Assembly: GCA_963680875.1 (NCBI GenBank)
Contig: OY804589.1
Span: 25,098,353 to 25,162,352, forward strand
Origin: Bathymodiolus brooksi
Taxonomy: Eukaryota; Mollusca; Bivalvia; Mytilida; Modiolidae
Length of the DNA: 64,000 nt
Reading direction: 5' to 3'
The first letter of the stretch is position 1; each line of letters begins with the position of its first letter. This document shows, in pieces, positions 20,811 to 33,470 of the stretch. Made by a program: the position numbers and the translations under genes. Below the pieces are notes generated by a model. That model had not been told where the DNA came from. It did not search any database and was given only the letters and a program-made list of their open reading frames with translations.

Positions 20811-23800
20811 CAATGGCCGACAGACAACGGACGAAAATACAATCTACATAACACTACAAACACAATGGCCGACAGACAACGGACGAAAATACAATCTACA
20901 TAACACTACAAACACAATGGCCAACAGACAACGGACGAAAATACAATCTACATAACACTACAAACACAATGGCCGACAGACAACGGACGAAAATACAATC
21001 TACATAACACTACAAACACAATGGCCAACAGACAACGGACGAAAATACAATCTACATAACACTACAAACACAATGGCCGACAGACAACGGACGAAAATAC
21101 AATCTACATAACACTACAAACACAATGGCCGACAGACAACGGACGAAAATACAATCTACATAACACTACAAACACAATGGCCGACAGACAACGGACGAAA
21201 ATACAATCTACATAACACTACAAACACAATGGCCGACAGACAACGGACGAAAATACAATCTACATAACACTACAAACACAATGGCCGACAGACAACGGAC
21301 GAAAATACAATCTACATAACACTACAAACACAATGGCCGACAGACAACGGACGAAAATACAATCTACATAACACTACAAACACAATGGCCGACAGACAAC
21401 GGACGAAAATACAATCTACATAACACTATAAACACAATGGCCGACAGACAACGGACGAAAATACAATCTACATAACACTACAAACACAATGGCCGACAGA
21501 CAACGGACGAAAATACAATCTACATAACACTACAAACACAATGGCCAACAGACAACGGACGAAAATACAATCTACATAACACTACAAACACAATGGCCGA
21601 CAGACAACGGACGAAAATACAATCTACATAACACTACAAACACAATGGCCGACAGACAACGGACGAAAATACAATCTACATAACACTACAAACACAATGG
21701 CCAACAGACAACGGACGAAAATACAATCTACATAACACTACAAACACAATGGCCAACAGACAACGGACGAAAATACAATCTACATAACACTACAAACACA
21801 ATGGCCAACAGACAACGGACGAAAATACAATCTACATAACACTACAAACACAATGGCCGACAGACAACGAACGAAAATACAATCTACATAACACTACAAA
21901 CACAATGGCCGACAGACAACGGACGAAAATACAATCTACATAACACTACAAACACAATGGCCAACAGACAACGGACGAAAATACAATCTACATAACACTA
22001 CAAACACAATGGCCGACAGACAACGGACGAAAATACAATCTACATAACACTACAAACACAATGGCCGACAGACAACGGACGAAAATACAATCTACATAAC
22101 ACTACAAACACAATGGCCAACAGACAACGGACGAAAATACAATCTACATAACACTACAAACACAATGGCCGACAGACAACGGACGAAAATACAATCTACA
22201 TAACACTACAAACACAATGGCCGACAGACAACGGACGAAAATACAATCTACATAACACTACAAACACAATGGCCAACAGACAACGGACGAAAATACAATC
22301 TACATAACACTACAAACACAATGGCCAACAGACAACGGACGAAAATACAATCTACATAACACTACAAACACAATGGCCAACAGACAACGGACGAAAATAC
22401 AATCTACATAACACTACAAACACAATGGCCGACAGACAACGAACGAAAATACAATCTACATAACACTACAAACACAATGGCCGACAGACAACGGACGAAA
22501 ATACAATCTACATAACACTACAAACACAATGGCCAACAGACAACGGACGAAAATACAATCTACATAACACTACAAACACAATGGCCGACAGACAACGGAC
22601 GAAAATACAATCTACATAACACTACAAACACAATGGCCGACAGACAACGGACGAAAATACAATCTACATAACACTACAAACACAATGGCCAACAGACAAC
22701 GGACGAAAATACAATCTACATAACACTACAAACACAATGGCCGACAGACAACGGACGAAAATACAATCTACATAACACTACAAACACAATGGCCGACAGA
22801 CAACGGACGAAAATACAATCTACATAACACTACAAACACAATGGCCAACAGACAACGGACGAAAATACAATCTACATAACACTACAAACACAATGGCCAA
22901 CAGACAACGGACGAAAATACAATCTACATAACACTACAAACACAATGGCCGACAGACAACGGACGAAAATACAATCTACATAACACTACAAACACAATGG
23001 CCGACAGACAACGGACGAAAATACAATCTACATAACACTACAAACACAATGGCCAACAGACAACGGACGAAAATACAATCTACATAACACTACAAACACA
23101 ATGGCCGACAGACAACGGACGAAAATACAATCTACATAACACTACAAACACAATGGCCGACAGACAACGGACGAAAATACAATCTACATAACACTACAAA
23201 CACAATGGCCAACAGACAACGGACGAAAATACAATCTACATAACACTACAAACACAATGGCCGACAGACAACGGACGAAAATACAATCTACATAACACTA
23301 CAAACACAATGGCCAACAGACAACGGACGAAAATACAATCTACATAACACTACAAACACAATGGCCGACAGACAACGGACGAAAATACAATCTACATAAC
23401 ACTACAAACACAATGGCCAACAGACAACGGACGAAAATACAATCTACATAACACTACAAACACAATGGCCAACAGACAACGGACGAAAATACAATCTACA
23501 TAACACTACAAACACAATGGCCGACAGACAACGGACGAAAATACAATCTACATAACACTACAAACACAATGGCCAACAGACAACGGACGAAAATACAATC
23601 TACATAACACTACAAACACAATGGCCAACAGACAACGGACGAAAATACAATCTACATAACACTACAAACACAATGGCCAACAGACAACGGACGAAAATAC
23701 AATCTACATAACACTACAAACACAATGGCCGACAGACAACGGACGAAAATACAATCTACATAACACTACAAACACAATGGCCAACAGACAACGGACGAAA

Positions 23801-25490
23801 ATACAATCTACATAACACTACAAACACAATGGCCAACAGACAACGGACGAAAATACAATCTACATAACACTACAAACACAATGGCCAACAGACAATGGAC
23901 GAAAATACAATCTACATAACACTACAAACACAATGGCCAACAGACAACGGACGAAAATACAATCTACATAACACTACAAACACAATGGCCAACAGACAAC
24001 GGACGAAAATACAATCTACATAACACTACAAACACAATGGCCAACAGACAACGGACGAAAATACAATCTACATAACACTACAAACACAATGGCCAACAGA
24101 CAACGGACGAAAATACAATCTACATAACACTACAAACACAATGGCCAACAGACAACGGACGAAAATACAATCTACATAACACTACAAACACAATGGCCAA
24201 CAGACAACGGACGAAAATACAATCTACATAACACTACAAACACAATGGCCAACAGACAACGGACGAAAATACAATCTACATAACACTACAAACACAATGG
24301 CCAACAGACAACGGACGAAAATACAATCTACATAACACTACAAACACAATGGCCAACAGACAACGGACGAAAATACAATCTACATAACACTACAAACACA
24401 ATGGCCAACAGACAACGGACGAAAATACAATCTACATAACACTACAAACACAATGGCCAACAGACAACGGACGAAAATACAATCTACATAACACTACAAA
24501 CACAATGGCCAACAGACAACGGACGAAAATACAATCTACATAACACTACAAACACAATGGCCAACAGACAACGGACGAAAATACAATCTACATAACACTA
24601 CAAACACAATGGCCAACAGACAACGGACGAAAATACAATCTACATAACACTACAAACACAATGGCCAACAGACAACGGACGAAAATACAATCTACATAAC
24701 ACTACAAACACAATGGCCAACAGACAACGGACGAAAATACAATCTACATAACACTACAAACACAATGGCCAACAGACAACGGACGAAAATACAATCTACA
24801 TAACACTACAAACACAATGGCCAACAGACAACGGACGAAAATACAATCTACATAACACTACAAACACAATGGCCAACAGACAACGGACGAAAATACAATC
24901 TACATAACACTACAAACACAATGGTCAACAGACAACGGACGAAAATACAATCTACATAACACTACAAACACAATGGCCAACAGACAACGGACGAAAATAC
25001 AATCTACATAACACTACAAACACAATGGCCAACAGACAACGGACGAAAATACAATCTACATAACACTACAAACACAATGGCCAACAGACAACGGACGAAA
25101 ATACAATCTACATAACACTACAAACACAATGGCCAACAGACAACGGACGAAAATACAATCTACATAACACTACAAACACAATGGCCAACAGACAACGGAC
25201 GAAAATACAATCTACATAACACTACAAACACAATGGCCAACAGACAACGGACGAAAATACAATCTACATAACACTACAAACACAATGGCCAACAGACAAC
25301 GGACGAAAATACAATCTACATAACACTACAAACACAATGGCCAACAGACAACGGACGAAAATACAATCTACATAACACTACAAACACAATGGCCAACAGA
25401 CAACGGACGAAAATACAATCTACATAACACTACAAACACAATGGCCAACAGACAAAAGACGAAAATACAAATAATGATCTACATAACACT
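20811..25490. repeat. 52-bp minisatellite, 89 full units plus a partial
   Basis: Unit: caatggccgacagacaacgg, acgaaaatacaatctacata, acactacaaaca. Copies fall exactly every 52 bases: the first starts at 20,811 and the ninetieth at 25,439, so there is no net indel. Variation is almost entirely ggccGac versus ggccAac, with rare single changes. On the minus strand the unit matches the M centre (tgtgtagtgttttgtagat ... ttggccattg), so it is an expanded piece of M. It ends 207 bases before the innexin exon and therefore probably lies in the intron or 5' region of that gene. Confidence 0.97.
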
Positions 25491-25499
25491 ACACAGAAA

Positions 25500-25600
25500 T
25501 TTAAAGATTGAGCAACACGAATTTTACTGAAAATTAAAACGTAGATTTCAAATTTGTGGCGCACGACTCGTTCTTGGTATAACCTTCATCAGGTGGGTGG
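25500..25600. repeat. M/N repeat right flank of the 52-bp array
   Basis: Runs on from the array with aaagattgagcaacacgaat, aaaacgtagatttcaaattt and ataaccttcatcaggtggg, diverged versions of the M interior and the start of N. Confidence 0.5.
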
Positions 25601-25625
25601 GCGGGTGGGGGGGGGGGGGGGGGGG
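25592..25625 (+). repeat. G-rich run with quadruplex potential
   Basis: ggtgggtgggcgggt leads into about 19-20 consecutive G. Four or more G3 tracts are present, enough for an intramolecular G-quadruplex. It sits 72 bases upstream of the splice acceptor of the innexin exon, on the coding strand. Confidence 0.85.
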
Positions 25626-25696
25626 TGTGAATAATAACGTAATACTATCAATTAATGTATAATTTGGTTGATTTCACTGTTTCATATTAATTACAG

Positions 25697-26855
25697 ATTC
25701 AAAGGATATGACGCTGAGAAAGATAAACTAACTTTCAAACTAGGGCTTTCAGACGACCCCAGGATCCATTGGTTGAACCGTCTGGGATGTTTGATGTTCT
25801 TCATTCTGGTTTCCCTCAATATGAGCGTAAAACGACTGGTTTCCAGTCCAATACAATGCTGGTGCCCTGCTCAATTTGAAGATCACCAGGTGGCGTATAT
25901 TAATGCATATTGTTGGGTTCGGAATACATACGTAGTTGACTTTAATCAAAGCTTGCCGATGGAGACGAATTACAGGCATAAAACCGAAATTCAGTATTAT
26001 CAATGGACGCCATTAATTTTGTTGTTTCAAGCAATGTTGTTTTATTTTCCAAGAATGTTCTGGGTGGCTTTCATTGGTTATTCGTTGAACCTAAAGAAAC
26101 TGCTACAAATGGCAGATGGAGCCACATTAGCCAATGGGAGTGACCGGCAGCAGGTAATAGAAGGGATCGTTCAATATTTGATCAAATACTTCAAAATGAG
26201 AAATTATGTCAGCACTCAGTACAAGACAATGAGCAAATTTAAGAAGGTATTGGTATCATTAGGCTTTCATAAAGGCAATTATCTTGTGTTTGTTTTTCTT
26301 ACAACATCAATGATGTATGCAGCTTCAACTCTATTCCAAATATGGATGGTAGACATATTGCTGGGGATTAACTTCAAGACGCTTGGATACGACTTCCTGT
26401 TGCGCGCGGTCAAGGGAGAATATTTTAACGATCAACACCGATTTCCTACTGTGTCATACTGCGACTTCTATTTGAGACAAATGAGAAACCTACAAACATG
26501 GACGGTACAGTGTTCATTACCAATTAATCTTTTCGCTGAAAAGGTGTTTATCGTAGACTGGTTTATTCTTGTTTCCATGACAACGATCAATGTCGTATAT
26601 TTCTTGTACAATCTAATATCTACGATATTGCCGTATCGCGCGGAGGATTACGTTCAGAAATTTCTTGTAAGTGATGGTGTGATAGCCGGAAAACAACAAA
26701 AGATTATAAGACATCTAACAGCATCACAGAAGGAATTCGTTCATTCCTACTTACGGCGAGATGGTGTGTTTATTATTTGGTTAGTTAGCAACAAAATAAA
26801 TCAAGTATTCGCCAGTGAAATAGTTTTGGAATTGTGGAACAAATATACACAGTAA
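25697..26855 (+). CDS. Innexin (gap-junction/hemichannel subunit), 3' terminal exon
   Basis: Innexins are four-pass membrane proteins that assemble into intercellular gap junctions and hemichannels in invertebrates. Family marks, numbered from the frame beginning at 25,668: first membrane helix about 36-53; loop 1 with PIQCWCPAQF (61-70) and CWVRNTY (82-88); YYQWTPLILLF (110-120), the innexin signature opening helix 2; helix 3 about 203-228; loop 2 with CDFYLRQ (265-271) and QCSLPINLF (281-289); helix 4 about 293-318; the C-terminal end YLRRDGVFII ... ELWNKY (361-393). The extracellular cysteines are 64, 66, 82, 265 and 282. The apparent start at 25,668 is TTG, an in-frame stop lies at 25,653, and the next Met (43) is inside helix 1. 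So I place the exon start after the acceptor ttaattacag (25,696), phase 2, and expect a short upstream exon giving the N-terminus. No frameshift or stop inside; the protein is complete at its C-terminus. Confidence 0.95.
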
Positions 26856-27034
26856 ATTCGGCCATGGCCATGGGCATGTTTCGAAGATTCTGTACATAAT
26901 TGTCAAAAGCGAAATTAGACGTTTTGATGCAATTTTAAATGCTCACATTTCTTTTAAATGTTGTACATGCCATACAATGCAGCTTTAGGAGCAAAACAGT
27001 ACTAGTCTTGTATGATTATAACAAATGTGTCCAG

Positions 27035-27040
27035 AATAAA
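27035..27040 (+). terminator. Putative polyadenylation signal of the innexin gene
   Basis: AATAAA 180 bases after the stop codon, in the context gtccagaataaatggac. It is the nearest canonical hexamer on the plus strand. Not proved to be used. Confidence 0.5.
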
Positions 27041-28084
27041 TGGACAGCTATATGATCTCAGTACAAAATATCGCATATGATTTGCTTGTATCCTGGTGTT
27101 GCCGGTTCTCGATAGCGTAAGAAACATTTCTCCCGTGTGTCCCTTAGAAACAATATTATTTTACAAAATTGTTTTTGTTTGTTTGTCAAAACTAGTTCTT
27201 TATTTCTACCAAACCTAAAAGTTCTAGTCCTAGAAGTTACGGAGAAAACATAATTGTTGTGTATGACCTTATTTCTGACACTTTGTGTATTACGACACCA
27301 GTTCTCGATAAATGTGTAAAATCAATTATGGATGGCATGTTTACTAATGAAAACTATTGGAAGAAAAGAAAAAAAATGTATTTAAGATATTTGCAAATAC
27401 CAAGGTTATTGATTTCAACCATACATGTAAAATTAAACATGTTTGAAAAAGTGTTCCATTGGGGTTACACAATACAGAAATAACGTTGATATAAAGATAA
27501 AACTGATAAGATATGAACCGAACGGTGTTTCAAATTTTTTTTCCTGAAGTGCCACCTGTATATATCAGGTTTTGTATGACGTATATGTACTTGACCTTCA
27601 TTGACAGCAACGTTTTGTTTACATCACAAACGTATTTTTTAAGCAATGACCCGGTGAATTTACTTATTTTGGGAATAAGAAAATGTGCATTAATATCTGA
27701 GACTATAAAGATTATGTTCATGCATACCTTGATATGTAGCATAGCCATTTCTTCCTTCTTGCGAAGCGAGGTGGTGTTCCGTAGGTAAAATCCTGGCGAA
27801 CAGAAGACACGTGCGTTTTCCCGATTTATGTCAAAACTCTCACGCGCATAATTATCGAGTACTGGTAAATATCGAGAACAGGTGACTCTACGATACTTTT
27901 GTTTTCATAAAAAGAAACCCACCTGATTATCATTTCAATATTATTACACTGTGAAATACACATGAAGAAATCATACAATTAAAATTACATTTCCATTCAG
28001 CCGTTTTATTTTTATTTGAATTCTCTCACGTGTTTTGGTCATCAAATTAAGATTGCAAGGAATATGAAATATGTTTAAGTGGAC
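27041..28084. other. Non-coding region downstream of innexin
   Basis: Short open frames at 27,259 and 27,513 have no recognisable domain and a base composition like the surroundings. No RNA gene or repeat recognised. Confidence 0.55.
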
Positions 28085-28213
28085 TTTTTATTTTTATTTT
28101 CACTTGCTACCCCTGTACAAGTGAGATTTATGTAAAACAGGGACCCTTAATGTTCACTCCTGGGCCATTAAGGTTATTGTAAACAGGAGATTTTGAATAA
28201 ACTATATTATGAT
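28085..28213 (+). mobile_element. Probable retroelement 3' end with A tail
   Basis: Ends ttgaataaactatattatga then a ten-A run at about 28,204-28,213, so AATAAA is followed by an A tail at the right distance. The upstream part contains an inverted acttg ... caagtga. This looks like a retroposed 3' UTR, LINE or processed transcript. Family not identified. Confidence 0.45.
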
Positions 28214-28542
28214 GGAAAAAAAAAAGATTGCAAGTACGTTAAATGTTTGTTTTTGGCGAACAAGAGCCAAATAATATACACAAGTAAATTATTTTAATTA
28301 GGTTGGTGGGTGATTGTTGTTTCATGCTGCCAAAAGAACAAATTTTCATCTATATCATGCATGGCGAGATCACATTACATTTTGATGAGATGATGATGAT
28401 GTCCACTTTGTCCCTAGATCAACACGCTTAGTTGGGTTTCCACAGTGCTAGCTCAAGGAAACAAAAATCTGCGGGTAGACATGTCGCTCCATACGGACAC
28501 ATTATTATGATTCCGACCCACCCAGTACAATATATTTTTTTG

Positions 28543-28783
28543 TGTGTTTAACGCCACTTTCAGTAATATTTCAGCTATATCATGGTGATCAGTTTTAATG
28601 GTGGCAGAAACCGGAGAGGACCACCGACCATGGGCAGCAACTGGTAAACTTTATCACTTGCGGCTGCGAGTCGAGTGCACCCTTTTTGTAATTTACAAAG
28701 CCGGGCGTGAACCCACGCCGTATTGGTGATATACTTGTATGAGATGTTAGGTATTCCAACTACCTAACTCATTGACCCCCCTC
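28543..28783 (-). mobile_element. SINE, second head subfamily, near full length
   Basis: On the minus strand: head gtcaatgagttaggtagttg (A-box-like), B-box-like gggttcacgcccgg, the gtaaattacaaaaaggg block, then the common core and 3' end gtggcgttaaacaca. Same 3' half as the other SINEs with a different head, which shows that the family swaps tRNA-like heads onto one body. Confidence 0.8.
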
Positions 28784-29138
28784 GTACAATGTATATGCTC
28801 TTACTCCTTCATACTGTGTGGTTAGCAGAGGAATGACAAATACAAATTGTATGGTCTAGTAATTCAGTTTGGTGATTTGAAGTTGCTTTCAGTTTGTAAA
28901 TTAGGAATTGCAAGTCGCATCTCATTTAAGCTCTATCTACGACAGTAAAACCGACGATTTACGTCGGCAACACTTCAAATACAATGCATTATTCCCTATT
29001 TGTTTCGTAAGACATCAGTGAAACCATTGTTGACAACCAGTTGTCGTTATTTCTTATCATTGAATAGGTTTATTTGACTTCGGATGTAGTTATTTTGACT
29101 TGTAGAACTCGGAATTTCGACTGTATATTTCGTTGGTA

Positions 29139-29277
29139 GGGTTAGGGTTATGGTGCTTAACGCCACTTTCAACAATATCGTGGTAGTCAGATTTATTGGT
29201 GGAGGAAACCGGAGTACCCGAAGAAAACCACCGACCTGCCGCTATTTACTTAAACAGCATAACCCTAACCCCTTTTT
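29139..29277 (-). mobile_element. SINE fragment flanked by telomere-like motifs
   Basis: A 3' part of the SINE (ggtggttttcttcgggtact to gtggcgttaagcacc) is bordered on one side by agggttagggttatg and on the other by cataaccctaacccc, which are inversions of one another. Confidence 0.7.
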
Positions 29278-29473
29278 TGTTGTTGTTCTATTAGGCTTCC
29301 AAAATTCCAAATTCTAAAATTAGAGATATCTACAATATTTTAGAGATATCCTTAATTAATTTTAATTAAGTTAACTTTTAACTTTCTAAATATCTCCTTC
29401 CGATTAGTACTTTCTATGCATGATACTTATGTCAGTACATCACCTGAACTCTCACATCAGTGTTGTACATAAT

Positions 29474-29705
29474 TGTTAGCGTGCTTGCCTCGAGTGCGGT
29501 AGATCATGGGTTTGAGTCCAGCTCGTGTAAATCCAATGAGCATAAAATTGGTATTTGTTTCTTCTGCGCTAGGCACACAAAACTAAGGAGTAAAAACACA
29601 GACTTAGTTGGGTTGGACTCAGAATAATGTGTCCGTGTGGAGCATGACATAGCTGAAATAAATGCTCAATTGGCGATGAACAATACCCACTAACTCACTC
29701 TCTCA
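29474..29705 (+). mobile_element. Third SINE-like family, tRNA-derived
   Basis: Starts gttagcgtgcttgcctcgag (A-box-like), then B-box-like gggtttgagtccagc, body with ggcacacaaaactaaggagt and aatgtgtccgtgtggagcat, and ends in an ACTCACTCTC-rich tail. The internal Pol III box layout supports a SINE. Diverged pieces are nested at 3,340-3,480 and 34,110-34,250. Confidence 0.65.
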
Positions 29706-30289
29706 ATCTTCACTTGGGTTATTGACATTTATTTGGAACATGTCACTACATGTAGGACACTACCAATAAAATACATTGCAAGTAACTAGGTTTTTTTTTC
29801 AAAAAAGATTGACATAATATTTTATAATACGTTTCATTGCTTTTGGGAAGTTTGAAAAATAAAGTTATCTTTCTTTGTATATGGCACAATTTAAAAAAAA
29901 AAACCTTAAATTTTCTATTAAAACCGTGATTAAATATTAACAACCAAAACATAATGTGATTTTTGTAATAATAAGTGAGGATCACTGTTTTCTATTTTTT
30001 GTTTAAAGAAATTGTTAAATTTTGGATTGTAATTTCCATTGCTAATGCTACTCAAGGTAGTTATTAGTGATTCTTACTATACTGGTAGCTAATTCTAATG
30101 TTCTAACCAGAGCTGTCAAGGCCTTCATTTGGTGGTATTAAGGGGTGTCCTTTCGATTGAGGTTGCCATGTTGGAATGTGGGCCATAATATGTGATTGAA
30201 GGGTACAACTCTCCCTCTACGGTAGGTGCATTGTAGCCGCTAAAAAGTATATTTGTTCGTCTCTACCCAATAACTGCTTACCTATCGCC

Positions 30290-30441
30290 AATATCTGGGT
30301 TCACCCCCCAATTTTTAATGGGGTTCTCGTTGTTCATCTGTTTTAGTTTTCCGCTTTGTGTCTTGTGTACCCAATGTTGCCAGTTTCTCTGGATTATCCA
30401 TTGTTGATTTCCCCTTCGATTTTCTCTGACGTTTGTTTTCA
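30290..30441 (+). repeat. Single M copy linking the two block types
   Basis: Reads gggttcaccccccaattttt, ggggttctcgttgttcatct, then tgtcttgtgtacccaatgtt, gccagtttctctggattatc, and ttttctctgacgtttgtttt. The first part is the M body and the second is one unit of the 88-bp array in reverse. It ties both to one family. Confidence 0.75.
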
Positions 30442-30540
30442 AAAGCTTCCAATTGCATTTAAAACTTGTTGTTCAGGTTCTGCCATCTATCCCTCATTTC
30501 TATATAGCTTTTATGTATTATGAAAATTTGGTGGGGTATT

Positions 30541-30670
30541 ATGGTATTTAATGCCACTTTCAACAATCTTTCAGTTATATCGTGGCGGTCAGTTTTATTG
30601 GTGGAGGAAACCGGAGTACCCAGAAAAATCACTGACCTGTCGCAAGTCATTGGCAAACTTTATCACATAA
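30541..30670 (-). mobile_element. SINE 3' half
   Basis: Minus strand: the cgacaggtcagtgatttttc core, ctccggtttcctccaccaat, and 3' end gtggcattaaatacc. The head is missing; the break lies 53 bases before segment A2 begins. Confidence 0.75.
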
Positions 30671-31352
30671 ATTCAAGTCGTGGAATATTCACGAATGCAA
30701 GTATTGCCTTCGGACCTTCAGCAACTAACAACAAAAGTTATTTTAAGTCCATCAAATTAAAGCTATGTGATATGTATGAAGATTCCTAAGCTAATGAAAC
30801 ACGTATGCATGACATTGTTACCATAAATCCATGGTAGCTAATGAGGTACTTTAATAAGACACATATGAATGAAAGATTTACCATACGTTCATAGTATAGC
30901 TAATGAAGTTTACGAACATGTGCAAACCTTTATTATTCAAAATATTAAAATTACAAATAGAATGCTGAGATCACTAATGATAAAACAAAGTAAGTATGTG
31001 CAATATGTTTTCTTATATTTCGCTGTTTCTTGACGAGTTCTTAATACAAACTTAACAGTTTTCTGGATGGAAATTCTATTTTATGAGGTCTAATTGATTT
31101 TATTGAACAATTGTAACGTCTACTGCAGATAATCTACATGTGAGTTCCCTGTTGACATATGTCGATACCTATAATTACAAACACGTGTTATATTGTCCCA
31201 TGCACACTTAGTTCGGCCGAATATAAAAGGTATAGGGATAGAAAGAAAACATAGTTTCATGTAGAATGTGTTACTCGCTATAACATTTATTGTACCCTCT
31301 ACAAATGTAATCATTGAACTAATGATAAGGCAAAGAACTATTATGCATCAAA

Positions 31353-31463
31353 CAGTTGCTTGCCCATGGTCGGTGGTTCTCTCCGGGTACTCCGGCTTCT
31401 TCCACCACTAAAACTGGTCGCCATGATATAGTTGAAATATTGCTGAAAGTGACGTAAAACACC
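31353..31463 (+). mobile_element. SINE, second subfamily, head deleted
   Basis: Paralogue of 636-850. The sequence goes straight from catcaaacagttgctt to gcccatggtcggtggttctc. Only the core and 3' end remain. Confidence 0.75.
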
Positions 31464-31748
31464 AAAATTCAAATTCAAATTCAAATTCCTATATGTACGT
31501 TTTATGTTTTTATTATATTGCCTCTAAGAATAGAATTATTTTATATTCGGACGAACGAAATGAGGGGGAATATAAATTTCATTTTTATCATTTAGAAACA
31601 GGGACCAACCTACAACTTCCATAAATCACAATTTGTATAGTTTCTTCTTGTTTGCAAAGTGTAAAGATATAACAAACGCGTCGTGACATTGAGATTTTAA
31701 GCAATTTGTACGAGACAAGTTTGTTTGTTTGATGGGGATATGTTTATT

Positions 31749-31990
31749 GTGTTTAACGCCACTTTCAACAATAGTTCAGTTATATCAGGCGGTCAGTTTT
31801 ATTGGTGGAGGAAACAGGTGGACCCGAAGAAAACCACCGACCTGTCGGAAGTCACTTACAAACTTTATCACATTATGTTGTACACCTCGCCCTGATCGAG
31901 ATTCGAACTCACAACATCAGTGATGATAGGCACTGATTACATAGGTAGTTGTAGATCCAACTGCATACGATCACGGCCACGACGGCTCGT
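31749..31990 (-). mobile_element. tRNA-derived SINE (A2 paralogue)
   Basis: Counterpart of 1,015-1,256 with the same breakpoints, so insertion preceded the A duplication. Full order of head, B box, core and 3' end on the minus strand. Confidence 0.82.
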
Positions 31991-32934
31991 GTACGTGAAA
32001 AGAAGGTTTTCCAAAATGTAATCAATGAATCGAAACATGTATTTACAAATAATATTGTTTTTATTTTAAATATAATTTTTATCATATACATGTACTTATA
32101 TTTTTTACCATGTCATATAAAAGTTAAAATCTAATAAAATGCATCTTCCCGAGATTAACTTAGCGGGCTAATATAAAAAAATATATCACACGGTTCCAGA
32201 ATATATCACACCCCTTTCCGTAATCGGTATCACATAGTAATTCGTCAATCCGGAAATGTCTTCTTGCGTGTTCCAAGTCATTCTCTAATTCTAAAATGTA
32301 GTCCCGTTTTATTCCCACGTGGTCAAAAGATCACATGAACTGCCATGTGTACAAACTGGTAGACGAAAGACACCGGAAAAGTTGGCCCGTTTGCTTGTTC
32401 TGACCAATCAGACAATCAGAATATAGTGATGGACCCCCTTCCGAAACCACAAAATGGATTAAGAAAAACATAATAAGCATATTGTTGTTGTTTTGTTTTG
32501 CATCAATGTTTTTTTCTTTCTTTCCTATGATATTGATTTTCCTCTAATTAACGTGTTAAACTTTAATAATATTCCATGAAAGGAAACGACCAAAGATGTT
32601 AAATATAATTTCCGCACCAATAATGTATCTCTTCGGACCAACGAACCTTGGGAACATTGAACCTTCCGGAAATTGATACGGTATTGTTTTACCCGTGAGT
32701 TCTTGCATATTAAAGATCCTTAATCTAAATTTGTAAAATAGTAGCATATTGTAGCCTCCACAACAGGAATTGTTTTTCGTCCATACTCGAATTTCCACGC
32801 TAGTCGCTGTCAAAAGTTCTTACATCGGTTGTTGTATTTCGTCCTCATATTTGCTTCAGCTTTGACATGGTTTATTAGATATATTTATTACTGAAATTTA
32901 CAGTTTCTAAATAATTATAATATTAAGAAAACTA

Positions 32935-33300
32935 AGGTTCTCCTCCATCAGATAATAGGTGACCATAGCCGATTTTGACTCCCACAACTTTTAAATTATT
33001 TGCTTTTCCAATCTGTTGACTTTGAGCGTACCTGCTGAAGGTTATTCCAGAAACACGTCGCGCACACTACATTTGATATCCACGTTTTTATTTTATATAT
33101 TATTACACCTGTTTTCATGAATATACTTGAAATAGGTCTTCATCATGTACGCTCAAAGTAAAAAGATAAGAAAGCCAAATATAATTTAAATATCTTTGGG
33201 AGCAAATAAAACCAAAGGTTTAAAGGGGATATCCAAAATAGACTAATGTTGCTTATATCTAAGGAAGGAAAACCTTAGTTTTGATAATACTTTATTTAGG
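32935..33300. repeat. Degenerate foldback of repeat N (A2 paralogue)
   Basis: Counterpart of 2,156-2,545. Its left arm has lost about 40 bases compared with A1 (the gttatcctgtttaggccctt part is missing). Confidence 0.6.
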
Positions 33301-33377
33301 AACAATAAATTATATACGTTATATGTGTTTGTTTGCGCATAGTGATGTCCAACACATATTGTGTTGTGTTTTTGTTT

Positions 33378-33470
33378 TATTTGTCTGCATCTTGTGTACC
33401 CTATGTTATGTTGCCAGTTTCTGTGGATGGCCCATTTTTGATTGCCCCTTCGGTATTCTCTAACATTTAT
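33378..33470 (+). repeat. Single-copy relative of the 88-bp unit (A2)
   Basis: Counterpart of 2,605-2,698, but it keeps cttgtgtaccctatgttatg, a slightly longer match to the array unit. Confidence 0.6.

Noticed and set aside
20811..25490. CRISPR array
   Set aside because: Units are contiguous with no variable spacers, and the context is eukaryotic. The same holds for the 35-, 39- and 61-bp arrays.
27259..27788. Second gene downstream of innexin
   Set aside because: Short frames of 74 and 91 codons on the plus strand have no domain and no conserved partner in the window.
29139..29160. Internal telomere array
   Set aside because: Only about one and a half TTAGGG-like units; it is the tail of a SINE copy.
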